The notes: generated by a model not told the origin, from the sequence alone. Numbered from the stretch's first letter, positions 18,162 through 26,629 are shown. The stretch: DNA of 62,969 nucleotides from an uncultured Sphingomonas sp. (GCF_937859915.1 NZ_CALMAW010000014.1:1-62969), one strand, 5' to 3'. Translations and numbers: made by a program.

Positions 18162-18365
18162 CTACTTCTTCTTGAGCGCGGTCGGCTTGTGCGCGGCCTT
18201 CTTGCCCTCGTCCGTCTCGACGATGAACTGCGGATCGTCCTTGGTCGCGGCCACGGTGTGGCCCTTGATGTGCGTCTTGGCGGTCACCTTCTTGACGACC
18301 TTGCCCTCGGCGGTGCCGCCATGCGATTGCCACGTCACCTTGTCGCCGGTCTTCACGTCCGCCAT
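18162..18365 (-). CDS. DUF2945 family protein (HVA1/TUDOR-like)
   Basis: 67 aa from ATG 18365 with AAGGAG upstream. MADVKTGDKVTWQSHGGTAE...KVVKKVTAKTHIKGHTV is the diagnostic DUF2945 pattern, a small SH3/TUDOR-like barrel of unknown function; the tail is Lys-rich (HKPTALKKK). Members are frequent in general-stress regulons of alphaproteobacteria. Its promoter is one arm of the palindromic EcfG site at 18387-18414, shared with the divergent GH130 gene, with the -10 about 24 bases from the ATG. Confidence 0.9.
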   Translation of the reverse strand: MADVKTGDKVTWQSHGGTAEGKVVKKVTAKTHIKGHTVAATKDDPQFIVETDEGKKAAHKPTALKKK

Positions 18366-18386
18366 CGCGTGTCTCCTTCGGGGACA

Positions 18387-18414
18387 GGAACGGGCGGCGC
18401 GGCGACGGCGTTCC
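18387..18414. promoter_or_regulatory. Bidirectional EcfG (general-stress sigma) promoter
   Basis: GGAAC at 18387-18391, 17 bases, CGTT at 18409-18412 on the plus strand; and on the minus strand GGAAC (18414-18410), 17 bases, CGTT (18392-18389). Both match the alphaproteobacterial EcfG consensus GGAAC-N16-17-CGTT exactly, because the element is a palindrome GGAACG-N16-CGTTCC. Each -10 is about 22-24 bases from the start codon of the DUF2945 or GH130 gene, leaving just room for a Shine-Dalgarno in each leader. Confidence 0.7.
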
Positions 18415-18433
18415 CAAGCCAAGGAGCGCTGCC

Positions 18434-19555
18434 ATGCACCAGACCGACGACTATCTGATCTTCGGCCCTGACGACGTCGACCTGTCGCGCTCGCCGCTGC
18501 GCGGCTCCATCGCCGAGCCGACCTTCGTGCTCGGCGCGTTCAACCCCGCGCTGACCCGGCTGCCGAGCGGCAATCTGTTGCTGCTCGTCCGCGTCGCCGA
18601 GGGCTTGGCAACGCCCGTGCGCGACGGCCTCGTCCGCGCGGTGCGCTGGACGCCTACCGGCTACGTCCTCGATCCGCACCGCGTCGAGGCGAGCGACCGG
18701 ACCGACCCGCGCTTCTTCGTCGTGCGCGGCGGCGGCTATCCGCAAATGGGGCTAACCTCGCTGTCCTGGCTGCTCCCGGTCGAGCTCACTCCCGACGGCC
18801 GCGCGGTCGTCGCGGTCCATTACGATCGCGCGATCGCGCCCAGCGCCTCCTATCAGGCATACGGCCTCGAGGACCCGCGGATCAGCCTGATCGACGGCCG
18901 CTATCACATGACCGTCTGCTGCTGCTCGGCCGAGCGTCACGGCACCGCGCTCTACACCTCGGACGACGGCTTCGATTGGACGCTGCACGGCCTCGTGCTC
19001 GATCACCAGAACAAGGACATGCTGCTGTTCGAGGGTCTGGTCGGCGGCAAATATTGGGCGCTGACCCGGCCGCTCGGAGAACTCTATTTCGCCTATCCCG
19101 AGATGGATGATTATGCCGGCGGCCCGGTGATCCAGCTCGCCTCCTCGCCCGACGCTCTGCACTGGAAGCCATGCGATACACCGGGTCTGCGCGCGCGACG
19201 CGGCTCGAGCTCGGCGTTGAAGGTCGGCGGCGGTACCCCGCCGATCCTCACCGAGGCGGGCTGGCTGATGCTCTATCACGGCGTCGAGCCGCGCGAGAAG
19301 GTTGGCTGCTATCGTACCTTCTGGGCGCTGCTCGATCGCGACGATCCGTCCAACCTGCTGCGCATCGAGGATGCGACGCCGCTGATCGAGGCCGATCCCG
19401 CGCTCACCGACCCGATCGGGCATCGCCTGTATCTGCCGACTCCGGTCGTGTTCACCACCGGCATCGTCGACGCCGGCGACACCTATGTCGTCGCCAGCGG
19501 CGAGGCGGATCTCGCCTGCCGTATCACGCATATCGCCAAGACGCGCTTCGCCTGA
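18434..19555 (+). CDS. GH130-family glycosidase/phosphorylase
   Basis: 373 aa, AAGGAG before the ATG. A five-bladed beta-propeller of the glycoside hydrolase 130 type: FNPALTRLPSGNLLLLVRVAE, GLEDPRISLIDGRYHM with the ED pair typical of the family, SPDALHWKP, and KVGGGTPPILTEAGWLMLYHG. Family members phosphorolyse beta-1,4- or 1,2-linked mannosides; the precise substrate cannot be read from sequence. No signal peptide, so cytosolic. Its EcfG promoter links it to general stress, possibly turnover of a storage or envelope oligosaccharide. Confidence 0.88.
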   Translation: MHQTDDYLIFGPDDVDLSRSPLRGSIAEPTFVLGAFNPALTRLPSGNLLLLVRVAEGLATPVRDGLVRAVRWTPTGYVLDPHRVEASDRTDPRFFVVRGGGYPQMGLTSLSWLLPVELTPDGRAVVAVHYDRAIAPSASYQAYGLEDPRISLIDGRYHMTVCCCSAERHGTALYTSDDGFDWTLHGLVLDHQNKDMLLFEGLVGGKYWALTRPLGELYFAYPEMDDYAGGPVIQLASSPDALHWKPCDTPGLRARRGSSSALKVGGGTPPILTEAGWLMLYHGVEPREKVGCYRTFWALLDRDDPSNLLRIEDATPLIEADPALTDPIGHRLYLPTPVVFTTGIVDAGDTYVVASGEADLACRITHIAKTRFA

Positions 19556-19605
19556 TCACTGTCCCGAGGAGGGACGCGGGCGTGCGATTACCCGCGACGG
19601 AAAAG

Positions 19606-19620
19606 TAAACGCGCGGTTAA
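19606..19620. promoter_or_regulatory. CtrA-like box
   Basis: On the minus strand TTAACCGCGCGTTTA, i.e. TTAA-N7-TTTA, one mismatch from CtrA consensus. It ends 9 bases before the ATG of the 75-aa membrane protein, so it could activate only with a very short leader, or repress. Confidence 0.3.
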
Positions 19621-19629
19621 GATGCGCGT

Positions 19630-19857
19630 ATGAATAGCGCATCGCACGCCCTGTCGCCGGCCCCGTCGACGGCACCGCTCCACCCGGCGATCATCCGCCG
19701 TCGTCGTCCGCGTCCGCTGCTGCTGGCGCCGCCGTCGGCGCATGGTGCGGCGTCCCTCGCATCGGTGACCGAGCCCGCCAGCTGGCCGAGCGACCTGCGC
19801 TTCTTCGTCGGCTGCTACGTCGCCGGGCTCGTCTTCTTCCTGATCATGCTGAGCTGA
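19630..19857 (+). CDS. Small single-span membrane protein (75 aa)
   Basis: Pro/Ala/Arg-rich N-terminal region (IIRRRRPRPLLLAPPSAHG) followed by a C-terminal transmembrane helix DLRFFVGCYVAGLVFFLIML. No signal peptide. No obvious ribosome site; the start follows a CtrA-like box. The coding 3' end overlaps the convergent transporter gene by 14 bases. Family not recognised, but the polar-then-TM layout suggests a tail-anchored inner-membrane protein. Confidence 0.5.
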   Translation: MNSASHALSPAPSTAPLHPAIIRRRRPRPLLLAPPSAHGAASLASVTEPASWPSDLRFFVGCYVAGLVFFLIMLS

Positions 19858-21124
19858 GCGCCGGGCGGCAGGCCCGGTGCAGCCGCCACGCGATCCCGGC
19901 GGCGGCGGCACTGCCCAGCGCGGTCGCGATCAGCGTGTCGGCGACCGGTACGCCGGCATGAACAAGCCCCACGAAGAGCATCGCGCCCAACACCATCGCG
20001 CCCGAATTGACGATGTTGTTCGCCGCCATCGTCCGCGCCGTGTGGAGCTTGTCGACCGCGGTGGTGAGGAACGCGTAGAGCGGCACCACGAACATTCCGC
20101 CAAACACCGCGACGCCGAACAGGTCGGCCAGAATGTGGCGGGCGTTGTGAAGCTCGAGGAAATCGCGCCAACCGACGACCGCGTCGGGCGCGTCCCAATG
20201 TTCGACGACATGGTGCAGATCGAGCAGGAACAATCCCATGATGAGCGCCGCGGCGGGCGCGTAGCGCGCCGAGACGGTGCCGCCGAGCAGGCGGTTGATC
20301 GCGATCGAGCCGATGCCTACGCCGACCGAGAACACCGCCAGGAACAGCGTCGCGACATGCTGGTCGGCCTGCAGCACGTTCTTGACGAGCGGAACGAACA
20401 GCGTGCCGAGGATCGCCGCCTGCATCCAGAAGCAGCTGATCGCGAGGATCGCGAGGAACAGCCGCGGCACATGCATGGTCTCGGATACCAGCCGGATCGA
20501 CGAGCGTATGACGTGGAAGTCGATGCTGTGATCCTCGATCACCGGCGGGGCGGGGGGCACCTGCTGGCCGGCGATCCGACCGACGAGCGCGACCGCGAGC
20601 ACGGTCGCCGCCGCCGCGTTCGCGGGGATGATCCCGCCGACGATGATGCCGAGCAGCACGCCGCCATAGGTGCCCGCCTCGACCAGACCGGTGCCGCCAA
20701 GCACTTCGTCGCGGTGGAGATGCTGGGGAAGGAGCGCATATTTGATCGGGCCGAAGAAGGTCGAATGCACCCCCATCGCGAACAAAGCGGTGAGCAGGAG
20801 CGGAACCGACTGGATGAGCAGTCCGGCTGCGCCGACCGCCATGATGCCGATCTCGCAGGTCTTGACGATACGGATGATCCAGGCCTTGTCGCGGCAATCA
20901 GCAAGTTGGCCGGCGAGGGCGGAGAACAGGAAAAAAGGCAGGATAAATAGCGCGTTGACCGCGGCGTTGAACGACGCCTCGAGCTTGTCGTCCGAGAAAA
21001 TCCGGTAGGTGACAAGCATCACCATCGCGGTCTTGAAGAGATTGTCGTTGAACGCGCCCAGCGTCTGGGTGGTGAACAGCGGCAGGAATCGCCGCCGCGT
21101 GAGGAGCTTCAGTGATGCCTGCAT
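19844..21124 (-). CDS. MFS transporter, LplT-like
   Basis: 426 aa from MQASLKLLTRRRFLPLFTTQ. It shows about 12 membrane helices and the LplT-type N-terminal motif LGAFNDNLFKTAMVMLVTY, plus FFGPIKYALLPQHLHRDEVL, which characterise lysophospholipid transporters that flip lysophosphatidylethanolamine across the inner membrane. Neither an acyltransferase nor acyl-ACP synthetase domain is fused here. Substrate assignment is family-level. The upstream space is filled by a tandem palindromic repeat array. Confidence 0.88.
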   Translation of the reverse strand: MQASLKLLTRRRFLPLFTTQTLGAFNDNLFKTAMVMLVTYRIFSDDKLEASFNAAVNALFILPFFLFSALAGQLADCRDKAWIIRIVKTCEIGIMAVGAAGLLIQSVPLLLTALFAMGVHSTFFGPIKYALLPQHLHRDEVLGGTGLVEAGTYGGVLLGIIVGGIIPANAAAATVLAVALVGRIAGQQVPPAPPVIEDHSIDFHVIRSSIRLVSETMHVPRLFLAILAISCFWMQAAILGTLFVPLVKNVLQADQHVATLFLAVFSVGVGIGSIAINRLLGGTVSARYAPAAALIMGLFLLDLHHVVEHWDAPDAVVGWRDFLELHNARHILADLFGVAVFGGMFVVPLYAFLTTAVDKLHTARTMAANNIVNSGAMVLGAMLFVGLVHAGVPVADTLIATALGSAAAAGIAWRLHRACRPALSSA

Positions 21125-21238
21125 AGACGAACGTGACGACCCGATCTGCCCACTCTGGCCGCTTCCATAGCGCAGCCGCGCGGATGCGCCAAATCGCGAT
21201 CGGTCGTAGCGTGGCCAAAGGACGGGACGGCCTTCGTC

Positions 21239-21581
21239 GTTCCCCGGCGAAGGCCGGGGCCCCGCCCGTACCATGGGGCGGGCGCTGCACTCGACCAGGC
21301 GATGTCGGCCTGGACCCCGGCGTGCGCCGGGGAACGGAGAAGCAATTGGTGCGCCTGCTTCCGTTCCCCAGGTGAGCCGGGGCCCAGGCCCGCACTGCGG
21401 GGGGGCGCGGGGCTCGACCGGGCGATGTCGGGCCTGGACCCCGGCGTGCGCCGGGGAACGGAGAAGCAATTGATGCGCCTGCTTGCGTTCCCGGCGAAAG
21501 CCGGGCCAGGCCCGTACCGTGGGGTGGGCGCGGCGCTCGACTAGGCGATGTGGGTCTAGGCCCCGGCGTGCGCCGGGGAAC
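21239..21581. repeat. Tandem array of three 124-bp palindromic units (repeat family A)
   Basis: Three units start at 21239, 21363 and 21487, an exact 124-base period. Each begins GTTCCCC(A)GG..., ends CCGGCGTGCGCCGGGGAAC, and encloses a CTCGAC..GGCGATGTSGG core; arms of each unit are inverted. A 27-base spacer GGAGAAGCAATTGRTGCGCC... is also conserved, so whole units plus spacer were duplicated. Single family A copies occur at 22972, 26541, 33382, 34499 and 41068. Confidence 0.8.
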
Positions 21582-21633
21582 GACAAGGCTAAACGTCTCC
21601 GATCCGATCGGCTTTGCCCACCGCCGCGATCGG

Positions 21634-22218
21634 ATGTATCGCCGGTATATGCTGTCGCTCCCCAACCTGCTCACGCTGTCGCGGATCTTCGCGGTGCCGA
21701 TCCTCGTCGCCTTGCTGTGGCATCCCGGCTGGCTGGGCTATGCGCTGGCGTTCCTGATCTACTGCATCGCGGGGATCACCGATTATTTCGACGGTTATCT
21801 CGCCCGTGCGCAGGGCACGGTGTCGAAGCTCGGCATCTTCCTCGATCCGATCGCCGACAAGATCATGGTCGCCGCGACCGTCGTCATGCTGGTCTCGACC
21901 GAGCAGGTGATCGGCGGGCATCCGGTGATCGCGGGCTGGCATGTCATCGCCGCATTGATCATCCTGCTTCGCGAGATCGCGGTCTCGGGGTTGCGCGAAT
22001 TCCTAGCACAGCTGTCGGTGTCGATCCCGGTCAGCCGGCTCGCGAAGTGGAAGACGACCTTCCAGATGGTCTCGCTCGGTGCGCTGATCCTCGCCGGCGC
22101 GTTGCCCGGCCAGCCATGGGTGCATCTGCTCGGGCTGGGCTGCCTGTGGCTCGCCGCGGTGCTGACGCTGCTGACGGGGTGGGACTATCTGCGCGTCGGC
22201 CTGCGGCATATGGATTGA
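21634..22218 (+). CDS. pgsA: CDP-diacylglycerol-glycerol-3-phosphate 3-phosphatidyltransferase
   Basis: About 194 aa with several membrane helices. The CDP-alcohol phosphotransferase signature DG-x2-AR-x8-G-x3-D-x3-D is intact in DGYLARAQGTVSKLGIFLDP followed by IADK. It makes phosphatidylglycerophosphate, the committed step to PG and cardiolipin. Start is either ATG 21634 (MYRRYM) or ATG 21649 (MLSLPNLLTLSR), which is closer to typical PgsA N-termini. moaD follows two bases after the stop, so it heads a pgsA-moaD-moaE unit. Confidence 0.95.
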   Translation: MYRRYMLSLPNLLTLSRIFAVPILVALLWHPGWLGYALAFLIYCIAGITDYFDGYLARAQGTVSKLGIFLDPIADKIMVAATVVMLVSTEQVIGGHPVIAGWHVIAALIILLREIAVSGLREFLAQLSVSIPVSRLAKWKTTFQMVSLGALILAGALPGQPWVHLLGLGCLWLAAVLTLLTGWDYLRVGLRHMD

Positions 22219-22220
22219 GC

Positions 22221-22478
22221 ATGGCGATCGAGTTGCTGTATTTCGCCTGGGTGCGCGAAGCGATCGGCCGCGATGGCGAGACGGTCTCGCCCCCCGCCGA
22301 GGTGCGGACGGTCGCGGCGTTGGTCGATTGGCTCGCCGGGCGGGGCGGGGGCTATGCGCAAGCCTTTGCCGAACCGGCACGGCTGCGCTGCGCGGTCGAC
22401 CAGGCCTTTGCGCCGCTCGACGCGCCGATCGCCGGCGCCCGCGAGATTGCGCTGTTCCCACCGGTGACGGGCGGATGA
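22221..22478 (+). CDS. moaD: Molybdopterin synthase sulfur carrier subunit
   Basis: 85 aa ubiquitin-like protein ending in the diagnostic Gly-Gly (FPPVTGG), whose C-terminal thiocarboxylate donates sulfur to precursor Z/cPMP. Begins MAIELLYFAWVREAIGRDGE, as in MoaD. The stop overlaps the moaE ATG (ATGA), giving equimolar translation of the heterotetramer partners. Confidence 0.95.
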   Translation: MAIELLYFAWVREAIGRDGETVSPPAEVRTVAALVDWLAGRGGGYAQAFAEPARLRCAVDQAFAPLDAPIAGAREIALFPPVTGG

Positions 22479-22954
22479 GCGCCCGCGTCCTGGTCGAGAC
22501 CGCCGATTTCGACGTCGGCGCCGAGCTGGCGCGGCTCGAGGCCTTGGGCGGCGGCGGGATTGCCAGCTTCACAGGCGTGGTGCGCGGTGGCGCCGACGAG
22601 CATGGCGGGCTCGAATCGCTGCATCTCGAAGCCTATCCCGGCATGACCCGGCGCGCACTCGAGGATATTGCGGCCGATGCCCAGGCGCGCTGGCCGCTGC
22701 TCGGGCTGACCCTGATCCACCGCCATGGCACGCTGGGCGTGGGCGACCGCATCGTGCTGGTGGCGACCGCGGCGCGGCATCGCGGTGCGGCGCTTTCGGC
22801 CTGCGCCTTCCTGATCGACTGGGCGAAGACGCGGGCCCCGTTCTGGAAGCAGGAACGCTTCGCCGACGGGACGGCCCGCTGGGTCGAGGCGACCGCGGCG
22901 GATGCCGACACCGCGGCGGCGTGGGAAGCCAGCGCCGAGCACGGGCGGCCCTGA
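22475..22954 (+). CDS. moaE: Molybdopterin synthase catalytic subunit
   Basis: 159 aa. Contains ASFTGVVRG, LEAYPGMTRRALEDIA, LIHRHGTLGVGDRIVLV, and the catalytic-region Lys-rich segment IDWAKTRAPFWKQERFADG typical of MoaE. Together with MoaD it inserts the dithiolene sulfurs of molybdopterin. Translation is coupled to moaD. Other moa/moe genes are not in the window. Confidence 0.96.
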   Translation: MSARVLVETADFDVGAELARLEALGGGGIASFTGVVRGGADEHGGLESLHLEAYPGMTRRALEDIAADAQARWPLLGLTLIHRHGTLGVGDRIVLVATAARHRGAALSACAFLIDWAKTRAPFWKQERFADGTARWVEATAADADTAAAWEASAEHGRP

Positions 22955-22971
22955 CGCGACGCGCCTGACCT

Positions 22972-23057
22972 GTTCTCCGGCGCACGCCGGGGCTCAGGCC
23001 TCAGCTCGCTATTCTGGCGTTGCGCGAGCGACGGCGTGCGGGCCTGCGCCGGGGAAC
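22972..23057. repeat. Dispersed palindromic repeat, family A
   Basis: Starts GTTCTCCGGCGCACGCCGGGG and ends GGGCCTGCGCCGGGGAAC, inverted ends. Lies between the convergent moaE and oxyR genes, ending just before the oxyR stop. Confidence 0.65.
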
Positions 23058-23067
23058 TGGCAGAACG

Positions 23068-23967
23068 TCAGGCCGCATTCCTGAGCGCGTCCGCGAGCAG
23101 GACGAATTCCTTCGCCCTCGGGCTGCCCTTGCGCCACGCCAGCGCGATCCGCCGTGACGGCTTCTCGGTGTCGAGCGGGCGGGTGATCACGCCGGTGCCG
23201 TTGAGGATGCCCGCCGCGATCGCCATTTCGGGGAGCAGCGTCACCCCCAGGCCATTGTCGACCATCTGCACCAGCGTGTGCAGCGAGGTGCCGAGCATCG
23301 TCGCCTCGGCACCGAGATCCGGCCGGTTGCACGCCGCCAGCGCATGATCCTTGAGGCAGTGCCCGTCCTCGAGCAGCAGCAGCGAGTGCTCATCGATCGC
23401 ATCCGACGGGATGCTGAGCGGATAGTCATCCTCGCGCGATTTCTGGAAGGCGAGATACAGCCTGTCGTCGAACAGGTCGGCCGAGTCGACCTCGCCGCAC
23501 CGATAGGGCAGCGCCAGAAGCACGCAGTCGAGCCGCCCCCGCTGGAGCGAATCGCACGCCGACGCGGTCACCTCCTCGCGCAGATATAGCTTCAGGTCGG
23601 GCCAGTCGGCGCGCAGCTTGGGCAGCAAGCGCGGCAGCAGGAACGGCGCGATCGTCGGGATCACCCCCATCCGCAGCTCGCCCGACAGCGGCTTGCCCGC
23701 CGTCCGCGCAAGATCCGTGAGATTTTCGGCCTCGGCCATCACGCGCCGCGCCTGCTTGGCGATCAGCTCGCCGACCGGGGTGAATCGCACGACGCGACGC
23801 GTCCGCTCGACCAGCGTCAACTCGAGCAGCGATTCGAGCTCGCGAAGACCCGCCGACAGCGTCGACTGCGTCACGAAACATGCCTCGGCCGCGTTGCCGA
23901 AATGGCCATGTTCCTGCAGCGCAATCAGATATTGCAGCTGCTTCAGCGTCGGGACGTAGATGCTCAT
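23068..23967 (-). CDS. oxyR: LysR-family hydrogen peroxide sensor OxyR
   Basis: 299 aa from MSIYVPTLKQLQYLIALQEH. N-terminal winged helix (FGNAAEACFVTQSTLSAGLRELE); C-terminal sensory domain carries the two redox cysteines in LEDGHCLKDHALAAC (Cys 204 and Cys 213, nine apart, as C199/C208 of E. coli OxyR), so peroxide sensing by disulfide formation is expected. It is divergent from ahpC; the 109-bp shared region probably contains its operator. Activates peroxide defence. Confidence 0.95.
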   Translation of the reverse strand: MSIYVPTLKQLQYLIALQEHGHFGNAAEACFVTQSTLSAGLRELESLLELTLVERTRRVVRFTPVGELIAKQARRVMAEAENLTDLARTAGKPLSGELRMGVIPTIAPFLLPRLLPKLRADWPDLKLYLREEVTASACDSLQRGRLDCVLLALPYRCGEVDSADLFDDRLYLAFQKSREDDYPLSIPSDAIDEHSLLLLEDGHCLKDHALAACNRPDLGAEATMLGTSLHTLVQMVDNGLGVTLLPEMAIAAGILNGTGVITRPLDTEKPSRRIALAWRKGSPRAKEFVLLADALRNAA

Positions 23968-24076
23968 GAAATAAGTTTTTCGATCATAGCGCGTGGAATA
24001 ATCGATTTGCTCGACGATATGCAATGCTGCAAAGCGGCATTGTGATTTTCGCATCTGCACACAGGAGACCAAATTC

Positions 24077-24619
24077 ATGCTGACCGTTGGCGATAAGTTC
24101 CCCGCCCTGACCCTCCCCGTGCAGCAGGGCGTCGCAGCGCTTCCCAATGGCGAGACGATCGACACCGGCGAGACCGGTGGCAAGTGGAAGGTCGTGTTCT
24201 TCTGGCCGAAGGATTTCACCTTCATCTGCCCGACCGAGATCATCGGCTATGGCGACCTCAAGAGCGACTTCGAGGATCGCGACGCGGTGCTGATCGGCGC
24301 CTCGACCGACACCGACTTCGTCCATTTCGCGTGGCGCAAGTCCGACGAGCGTCTCGAGAAGTGCGACTTCCCGTGGATCGCCGACAATTCGAAGAAGCTC
24401 GCATCGGCGCTGGGCATCGTCGCCGAGCCCGAGGGCGTCGCGTTCCGCGCGACCTTCATCGTCGATCCGCACAATGTCATCCAGCATGTCACGGTCAACG
24501 GCCTCAACCAGGGCCGCAACCCGGCCGAGGCGCTTCGCGTCCTCGACGCGCTGCAGACCGACGAGCTCTGCCCCTGCAACTGGTCGTCGGGCGAAGAGGT
24601 TCTGAAGCCCGCCGCCTGA
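24077..24619 (+). CDS. ahpC: Alkyl hydroperoxide reductase C (2-Cys peroxiredoxin)
   Basis: 180 aa. Peroxidatic Cys 51 lies in KDFTFICPTE. The C-terminus has CPCNW (Cys 165, 167), the feature of AhpC proteins reduced by AhpD rather than AhpF. Reduces H2O2 and organic peroxides in the cytosol. ahpD follows, and oxyR is divergent upstream, so the unit is a peroxide regulon. A hairpin at 24684-24717 lies between ahpC and ahpD. Confidence 0.97.
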   Translation: MLTVGDKFPALTLPVQQGVAALPNGETIDTGETGGKWKVVFFWPKDFTFICPTEIIGYGDLKSDFEDRDAVLIGASTDTDFVHFAWRKSDERLEKCDFPWIADNSKKLASALGIVAEPEGVAFRATFIVDPHNVIQHVTVNGLNQGRNPAEALRVLDALQTDELCPCNWSSGEEVLKPAA

Positions 24620-24683
24620 TCGGCGCGCTTCAATCCAGCTAGCGCGGTCGGGCTCCCCCCTCCTTGACCGGCCGCGCTCCACT

Positions 24684-24717
24684 GGGGCGCGCAGGCTCAG
24701 GCTTGCGCGCCCCTTTC
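24684..24717 (+). terminator. Hairpin between ahpC and ahpD
   Basis: GGGGCGCGCA pairs with TGCGCGCCCC (10 bp) and is followed by TTTCC. It may partially terminate transcription after ahpC, giving more AhpC than AhpD. Confidence 0.6.
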
Positions 24718-24735
24718 CATGAATAGGATATTGCC

Positions 24736-25254
24736 ATGTCGCTCAAGACGCTCGCCGAGGCCCTGCCCGATTACGCCAAGGACATCCGGCTCAACGTCGG
24801 TTCGCTGCTCTCCGACCAGACGCTGGGCGACCAGCGCAAATATGGCCTGCTGCTCAGCTGCGCGCATGGCACCGGCTACAAGCCCGTCGTCGCGGCCGCC
24901 GAAGCCGAATGCGAAGGCAAGCTGACCCCGGAGGCCGCCAATGCGGCGCGCGCGGCGGCGGCGGTCATGGCGATGAACAACGTCTATTATCGCTTCGTCC
25001 ATCTCGCCTCGAACCCCGAATATGGCACGCTGCCGGCGAAGCTGCGGATGAACGTGATCGGCAATCCCGGCATCGACAAGGCCGACTTCGAGCTGTTCAG
25101 CCTTGCGGTCTCCGCGATGAATGGCTGCGGCATGTGCATCGACAGCCATGAGAAGGTGCTCAAACAGCATGGCGTCGCCTCCGATGCGATCCAGGCTGGC
25201 GCCCGCGTCGCCGCGGTGATCAAGGCGCTGGCGACGATCCACGCCACGCTGTGA
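24736..25254 (+). CDS. ahpD: Alkyl hydroperoxide reductase AhpD (thioredoxin-like reductase of AhpC)
   Basis: 172 aa, AhpD/carboxymuconolactone decarboxylase fold. The redox centre is Cys 131/Cys 134 in MNGCGMCIDSHE with the proton-relay His 138. In actinobacteria AhpD passes electrons from lipoamide dehydrogenase/dihydrolipoamide succinyltransferase to AhpC; the matching AhpC C-terminus upstream supports the same pairing here. Confidence 0.96.
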   Translation: MSLKTLAEALPDYAKDIRLNVGSLLSDQTLGDQRKYGLLLSCAHGTGYKPVVAAAEAECEGKLTPEAANAARAAAAVMAMNNVYYRFVHLASNPEYGTLPAKLRMNVIGNPGIDKADFELFSLAVSAMNGCGMCIDSHEKVLKQHGVASDAIQAGARVAAVIKALATIHATL

Positions 25255-25262
25255 GGCGATGA

Positions 25263-25402
25263 CATCCTCCCCAAGCATCGCATGGGGAGGGTGACCGCCG
25301 GCGAAGCCGGTGGTGGAGGGGCGGCGGCGGCACACCGCCGTCTGCGACGGCGGCCCCTCCACCGCCCTGCGGCGGTCTTCCTCCCCATCGCAGATGGGAA
25401 GG
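25263..25402. repeat. Dispersed palindromic repeat, family C
   Basis: Outer arms ATCCTCCCC/...GGGAAGG and inner GGTGGAGGGG.../CCCCTCCACC form nested inverted repeats, with a CCGCCG..CGGCGG core. Related elements lie at 27773 and 43623. It fills the ahpD-cysE gap. Confidence 0.6.
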
Positions 25403-25472
25403 TTTGCGGGCGCCCCCTCGCAATTCCCGCACCGATCGCCTAAATAGCGCGCGGTCCAAGGGGAGCTTCGCC

Positions 25473-26180
25473 ATGCCGAGCCGGCTGGTTGCCTATCTCG
25501 ATTCCATCAAGGCGCGCGATCCCGCGCCGCGCACGCGCTGGGAAGTGCTCCTCTATCCAGGCGTTTGGGCGCTCGGCTACCACCGCATCGCGCACGCGCT
25601 GTTCGGCGCGCGGCTGTTTTTTCTCGCGCGGCTGGTCAACCATTGGTCGCGGCTGTGGACCGCGATCGACATTCATCCGGGCGCCACGATCGGCCGCAAC
25701 TTCTTCATCGACCACGGCTTCAGCGTGATCGGCGAGACGTCGGTGATCGGCGACGATGTGACGATCTATCAGAATGTCACGCTGGGCGGCACCAACCCCG
25801 TCAACGGCAGGCCAGGCAAACGCCACCCCACCATCCTCGACGGCGCGGTGATCGGATCGGGCGCGCAGGTGCTCGGGCCGATCACCGTCGGCGAAGGCTC
25901 GCGCATCGGTGCCAATGCGGTCGTCACGCGCGACGTGCCGGCGGGCGCCACGATGGTCGGCATCCCGGCCAAGTCGACGCTGGTCGATGCGACCGAGACG
26001 CAGCGCTTCACCCCTTATGGTACGATCTGCAGCGAGCAGCATGATCCCGCAACGCAAAAGCTCGAATTGCTGCGCTGCGAACTCGAGCAGTTGCGCAAGC
26101 GGGTCGACGAAGTGATCGGCGAGCGCGATGACGCGCGCGCGATGCTGGCGCGGCGCGATCCCGATCGGGAGAGTGCGTGA
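25473..26180 (+). CDS. cysE: Serine O-acetyltransferase
   Basis: 235 aa from ATG 25473 (AAGGGGAG upstream). The left-handed beta-helix hexapeptide region includes [20 protein letters not shown] and [11 protein letters not shown], with the His/Asp pair of the catalytic site, and GVTLGG-like [10 protein letters not shown]-terminal coiled coil ([19 protein letters not shown]) is unusual versus plain CysE and resembles EpsC-type proteins. Makes O-acetylserine for cysteine synthesis. Its stop overlaps the next gene's GTG. Confidence 0.9.
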   Translation: MPSRLVAYLDSIKARDPAPRTRWEVLLYPGVWALGYHRIAHALFGARLFFLARLVNHWSRLWTAIDIHPGATIGRNFFIDHGFSVIGETSVIGDDVTIYQNVTLGGTNPVNGRPGKRHPTILDGAVIGSGAQVLGPITVGEGSRIGANAVVTRDVPAGATMVGIPAKSTLVDATETQRFTPYGTICSEQHDPATQKLELLRCELEQLRKRVDEVIGERDDARAMLARRDPDRESA

Positions 26181-26524
26181 GCGCAGTCGTCACGCCGTTT
26201 CCGGGCGGCCCGTCGCGGGCGACCCAGGTCGGCTTCGAGCGCGCCGAGCTGGCGCGCATTCTCGATCTCTATGGGCGAATGGTCGCGGCGGGGCATTGGA
26301 AGGATTATGCGATCGATCTCGGTCGCGACGCGGCGATCTTCTCCGCCTTCCGCCGCACCGCCGAGCGTCCCGAATTCCGCATCGAGAAGCGGCCCGCGCT
26401 CCGCCAGCGCCAGGGCATGTGGGCGCTGGTCGGCGAACATGGTGCCGTGCTCAAGCGCGGCGCCGATCTCGGGCCCGTGCTGGCGCCGGTCGAGCGAAAG
26501 CTGCTCAAGCTCGTCGAGGACTGA
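26177..26524 (+). CDS. DUF2794 protein
   Basis: 115 aa, GTG start overlapping the cysE stop, so coupled. The block [20 protein letters not shown], then [20 protein letters not shown] and [19 protein letters not shown] matches DUF2794, a conserved alphaproteobacterial family of unknown function. Soluble. Confidence 0.85.
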   Translation: MSAVVTPFPGGPSRATQVGFERAELARILDLYGRMVAAGHWKDYAIDLGRDAAIFSAFRRTAERPEFRIEKRPALRQRQGMWALVGEHGAVLKRGADLGPVLAPVERKLLKLVED

Positions 26525-26540
26525 GGGATCGACGGTGCAG

Positions 26541-26624
26541 GCTGAGGCCCAGGCCCGTTGTTGGTGGCAGGCGTCGCGGTCGATCAGCAGGGTGAGGCCT
26601 GGACCCCGGCGTGTGCCGGGGAGC
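26541..26624. repeat. Dispersed palindromic repeat, family A (degenerate)
   Basis: Contains GGCCCAGGCCCG and ends GGCCTGGACCCCGGCGTGTGCCGGGGAGC; the left GTTCCCC arm is eroded. Between convergent DUF2794 and membrane-protein genes. Confidence 0.55.
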
Positions 26625-26629
26625 GGGCG

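Noticed and set aside
23968..24076. ATCGAT...CGAT-like inverted motif in the oxyR-ahpC spacer as an OxyR box
   Set aside because: A specific operator could not be distinguished from chance AT-rich palindromes; noted only in the oxyR entry as a shared regulatory region.
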